From positions 992,001 to 1,056,000 of the forward strand of contig JANCIK010000006.1 in assembly GCA_028532985.1 (NCBI GenBank): a stretch of 64,000 bases of DNA, read 5' to 3'. The notes under the pieces are model-generated. The model was not told the DNA's origin. It ran no database searches and saw only the letters and a list, made by a program, of their open reading frames with translations. This DNA is from Stropharia rugosoannulata (Eukaryota; Basidiomycota; Agaricomycetes; Agaricales; Strophariaceae). Shown one piece after another: positions 61,585 to 64,000 of the stretch; position 1 is the first letter of the stretch; each line of letters starts with the position of its first letter. Made by a program: the position numbers and the translations under genes.

Positions 61585-61647
61585 AGGCGCATATATGCGC
61601 ATGAAAGGCGGATATATGCACCAGAAAGACGCATATATGCCCGCATA
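61585..61647. repeat. Three tandem 21-bp units with a palindromic core
   Basis: Units at 61585-61605, 61606-61626 and 61627-61647 share AGGCGCATATATGC-like starts and CNNGAA-like ends, in exact 21-bp register. The core GCATATATGC is palindromic, so each unit could bind a dimer. No gene starts immediately next to it. Confidence 0.85.
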
Positions 61648-62941
61648 ACAGGTGGAAGACGGTAGATCATGATCGTGGATCAAGCAGGCGAAGAGGCAGA
61701 CGCGGAACTTGGACGCGAGGACGCAAAAAGAACGAAGAAGAGGAAAAGGCGTGACTACAGCGTGTCGACGTGGAGGCTGGAGATTGGTCTCCTACGGCAG
61801 AAGACCCGGAAATGACGGAGTGGACGCGATTTTGTGCGGAGGGGGACCGGTGAAATAGAGTCGAGAGCAGGTGACGCTGGGACTGAGCACCTGGGCCGGG
61901 ATTTGTAGTGGTGTTTAATGGAGACGCGTGAGCGGGAGTAGACGGGGAATTGGGCCCGGATGACACTGAGTTGAAGGTGCTCAGCTTGCGTCCTCCGCGT
62001 TACTATCTGAGACAGGTAATCGCTAGAGCTCCAATACCTGTGGCACCATCGCAGTGAAAACATATACGGTATCATGAACTGAGAGATAACGTACGCATAT
62101 AGTCACTCGTAGTCGTCCACGTAAGAGACTACTAGCCGGGCTATTTTAGTGCGGGGGCTAAAGCTTGCTAAAGCATGGTCATCTGGTTGGGTGGGAGCGC
62201 GGATACCGCATTGGATTGAGAGCCAGTGTTTATTCTGTGAAATAGGGTTGGCCGATAATAGAGGGCGTGCGCAGTAGCCCGATGCTGTTTAAGCCTTGTG
62301 CTTATCAGTTGGCGGGATGATATCACCTATGGATGCGGCGATGAAGGATATGATGAATGGATTGTATTGTCTGCAATGCATACATGGCCACTTACAAGTT
62401 ACTACGCAGGGCTGGCCGTATTGGAGTGATTGCGTTGGAGCACGGGTCCCGGGTGGGACTCGGAAGATTGCTACCGGATAAGATGGATTAAGTAATGCGA
62501 TTCTGTGATTTCCGGCGTGAAGGACGTCCGATGGGTGGATGGCAGAAGGGAAGGCTGGCAGATGTGGATGGCGTTGCTGGGGACCGGTGGTGATGCTGGA
62601 ATGAACATGCATAGCCTGGGAGCGGAGAGGCAGGGCCGTGTGCCGCGGCGGCTGTGGGCAACGCACGGATGGGTGGTCGATCGCTGTGCACGCGCACAGA
62701 CCACGCGACGAGGACGGGGTGGTGGGGAAGAGAGAAGACGTCGGGTCGGGCAAATGGACGGGGGGAAGGAGGAAGAAGCGCGGGGGACGGCCGGGGCAGG
62801 CCGGGGATTGCCGATAAAAGAAGCATTGGCGTTGATGAATGTCTTAAATAAGCGGATGACTGAAAGGGGGCAGGTTTCGCCTTGGTGACTGCCCCAGCCT
62901 GCTTGCTCCCCACCACCATCCCCTCCTCCGAGCTCCACCTC

Positions 62942-63743
62942 ATGATGCTCGTCGAGCTCCCCGCAATGGACGTCGTCGCCGTCAGCGTCAACGCCCACGT
63001 CCCCTGGCCCCAGCTTCCCCCGTCCCTCGCAGCTGCCGCCCGCCTCGTCGCCCGGCCCAGTCTCTGGCTCGTCCTCCTTGCTACCCTCGTCATCCTCTCA
63101 AGCATCCGTGCTGCTCTCCTCTACATCCGTCCGGTACCCCTCCACAAGGCTTCTGTCTCCCTCGTCGCTGCGTCCCCGGAGAAGCCCGCGCCCTCAATAC
63201 CCGTCCCCACGCCATCCACCGCTGCGTCCCCACAGGCCTCGGGCACCACTCAGCCCCGGCCGACGACGAGCTGGTTCTGGGGCCTCATTAAGTGGGATTC
63301 GCTGCCTGCGCTGCCCGTGGCAGCTGGCCGCGGTTGGGTGCAACATCAGCCGGTGGGCATGGGCGTGGGCGTGGGTGCTGTTCGCCAACAACAACAACAG
63401 CAGCAGCAGGTGCAGCCCCGTGGTCGACGCGGTCCTGCCTTCGATCATCCTCGTACGTCTCTCTTCCCCTTGACTGTGCCCCCTGTCTTTTCATTTTTCC
63501 GTCCTGTTTGGCCCCTTTACCCCCTACCGCGCTGCTCTGCAACCCCTTTTCTTTTGCTTCCGTCCGCATGAGTTCTGACCCGACTCTCTCCCAGTGCCCG
63601 CCCTCTACCAATCGGGTCCCCCCGTCTCGATGGCCAAGATGATCATGTCCAGGCACACCTTCCGTCGCCCGAGCTCCCGCCCACCACCCGCGCGCAGTTC
63701 AAACACTGTCCAGTACCAGCGTCGCTCCCCTTCCATGGTCTAG
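62942..63743 (+). CDS. Single-pass membrane protein with poly-Q tract, unknown function
   Basis: ATG 62942 and one intron (63453-63594) give exactly 219 residues. A helix (LWLVLLATLVILSSIRAALL) sits around residues 40-60, followed by a Pro/Ser/Ala-rich stretch, SWFWGLIKWDSLPALP, a run of eight Gln (about 63390-63413) and PRGRRGPAFDHP. The second exon reads PALYQSGPPVSMAKMIMSRH, with a basic Pro/Arg/Ser tail ending at TAG 63741-63743. The conserved-looking segments around WFWG and PPVSMAKMIMSRH suggest a real family, but I do not recognise it. It is strongly GC-rich compared with the rest of the window. Confidence 0.6.
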
Positions 63744-63865
63744 AGTTCCTCTTGCCTCTGTAGAGCGGACACACGCAAGTCGCCGCCCGCAAGATGATCG
63801 TTATGTTATTTATGTTGTTTTGTTTCTGTATTCCGAGACGTTTGTGTGGGAGAGCGGAAGAGAAA

Positions 63866-63920
63866 GAGTATGCTATTCTATCTTATCCTATCTATCCATC
63901 CGTCTGTCTGTCTGGCCACC
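63866..63920. repeat. Simple TATCYATC/TGTC repeat
   Basis: Imperfect CTATC, CATC and CTGT units in the 3' flank of the last gene; short microsatellite. Confidence 0.7.
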
Positions 63921-64000
63921 CTTTTCTGCTCCCCGCTGCTCTCCCTTTCGACTCTCCCCCGCGCGTGCGTGCTGGAGCACCCTTAACCCGACTATACCCC

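Larger units (their letters stand above)
59191..62941. other. Long region without recognised genes; composition shifts to GC-rich
   Basis: The first part is the P450-E 3' flank. From about 60 kb the sequence becomes purine-rich and then GC-rich, with many overlapping open frames that I cannot assign. A minus-strand frame at 61754-61966 (MSSGPNSPSTPAHASPLN start) looks like a Ser/Pro-rich first exon but has no identifiable continuation. Tandem repeats are listed separately. Confidence 0.45.

Overview
The window looks like a piece of a basidiomycete (Agaricomycete-type) nuclear genome. Genes are broken by many 45-80 nt introns with GTRNGT/YAG borders, there are no operons, and the families are typical of mushrooms: five cytochrome P450s, a UbiA-type membrane terpene cyclase, a DUF6534 membrane protein, a HET-domain protein, a fungalysin and a Polycomb EZH2-type methyltransferase. 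Exon structures were assembled by eye from reading frames, splice sites and remembered family motifs; no search was run. Several short models close exactly in frame: 299 aa (UbiA), 293 aa (methyltransferase), 351 aa (alpha/beta hydrolase), 416 aa (Rds1-like), 275 aa (TLC-like).

Layout. 1-9.1 kb: the 3' part of a GMC oxidoreductase (+), a 5'-truncated mitochondrial carrier (+) with a duplicated last exon 1.2 kb downstream, and P450-A (+). 10.4-19 kb: a HET protein (+), two nested DNA transposons (12.74-15.03 kb) with clean target-site duplications, an Rds1/ferritin-like secreted protein (+) and a DUF6534 protein (-). 19-22 kb: nothing recognisable. 22-42 kb: a conserved block with MCD4/PIG-N (-), fungalysin (+), EZH2/KMT6 (+), a TLC-like membrane protein (+), nested TA-flanked elements, P450-B (+, paralogue of P450-A) and a Ran-binding-domain protein (-). 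43.3-59.2 kb: an accessory block with an alpha/beta hydrolase (-), a MULE-like element with a 9-bp target duplication and a large CTCACGCA minisatellite, a SAM methyltransferase (+), P450-C (-), P450-D (-), the UbiA cyclase (-) and P450-E (+). 59.2-64 kb: unassigned sequence, then a GC-rich poly-Q single-pass membrane protein (+).

The most interesting part is 43.3-59.2 kb. A UbiA-type cyclase, three dissimilar P450s (two flanking it), a class I methyltransferase and an alpha/beta hydrolase look like an undescribed terpenoid biosynthetic gene cluster. By analogy with fungal UbiA-type sesquiterpene cyclases, the cyclase would make a hydrocarbon from a prenyl diphosphate, the P450s would oxidise it, and the methyltransferase and hydrolase would tailor it. 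P450-A, P450-B and the GMC oxidoreductase lie outside this core and may or may not take part.
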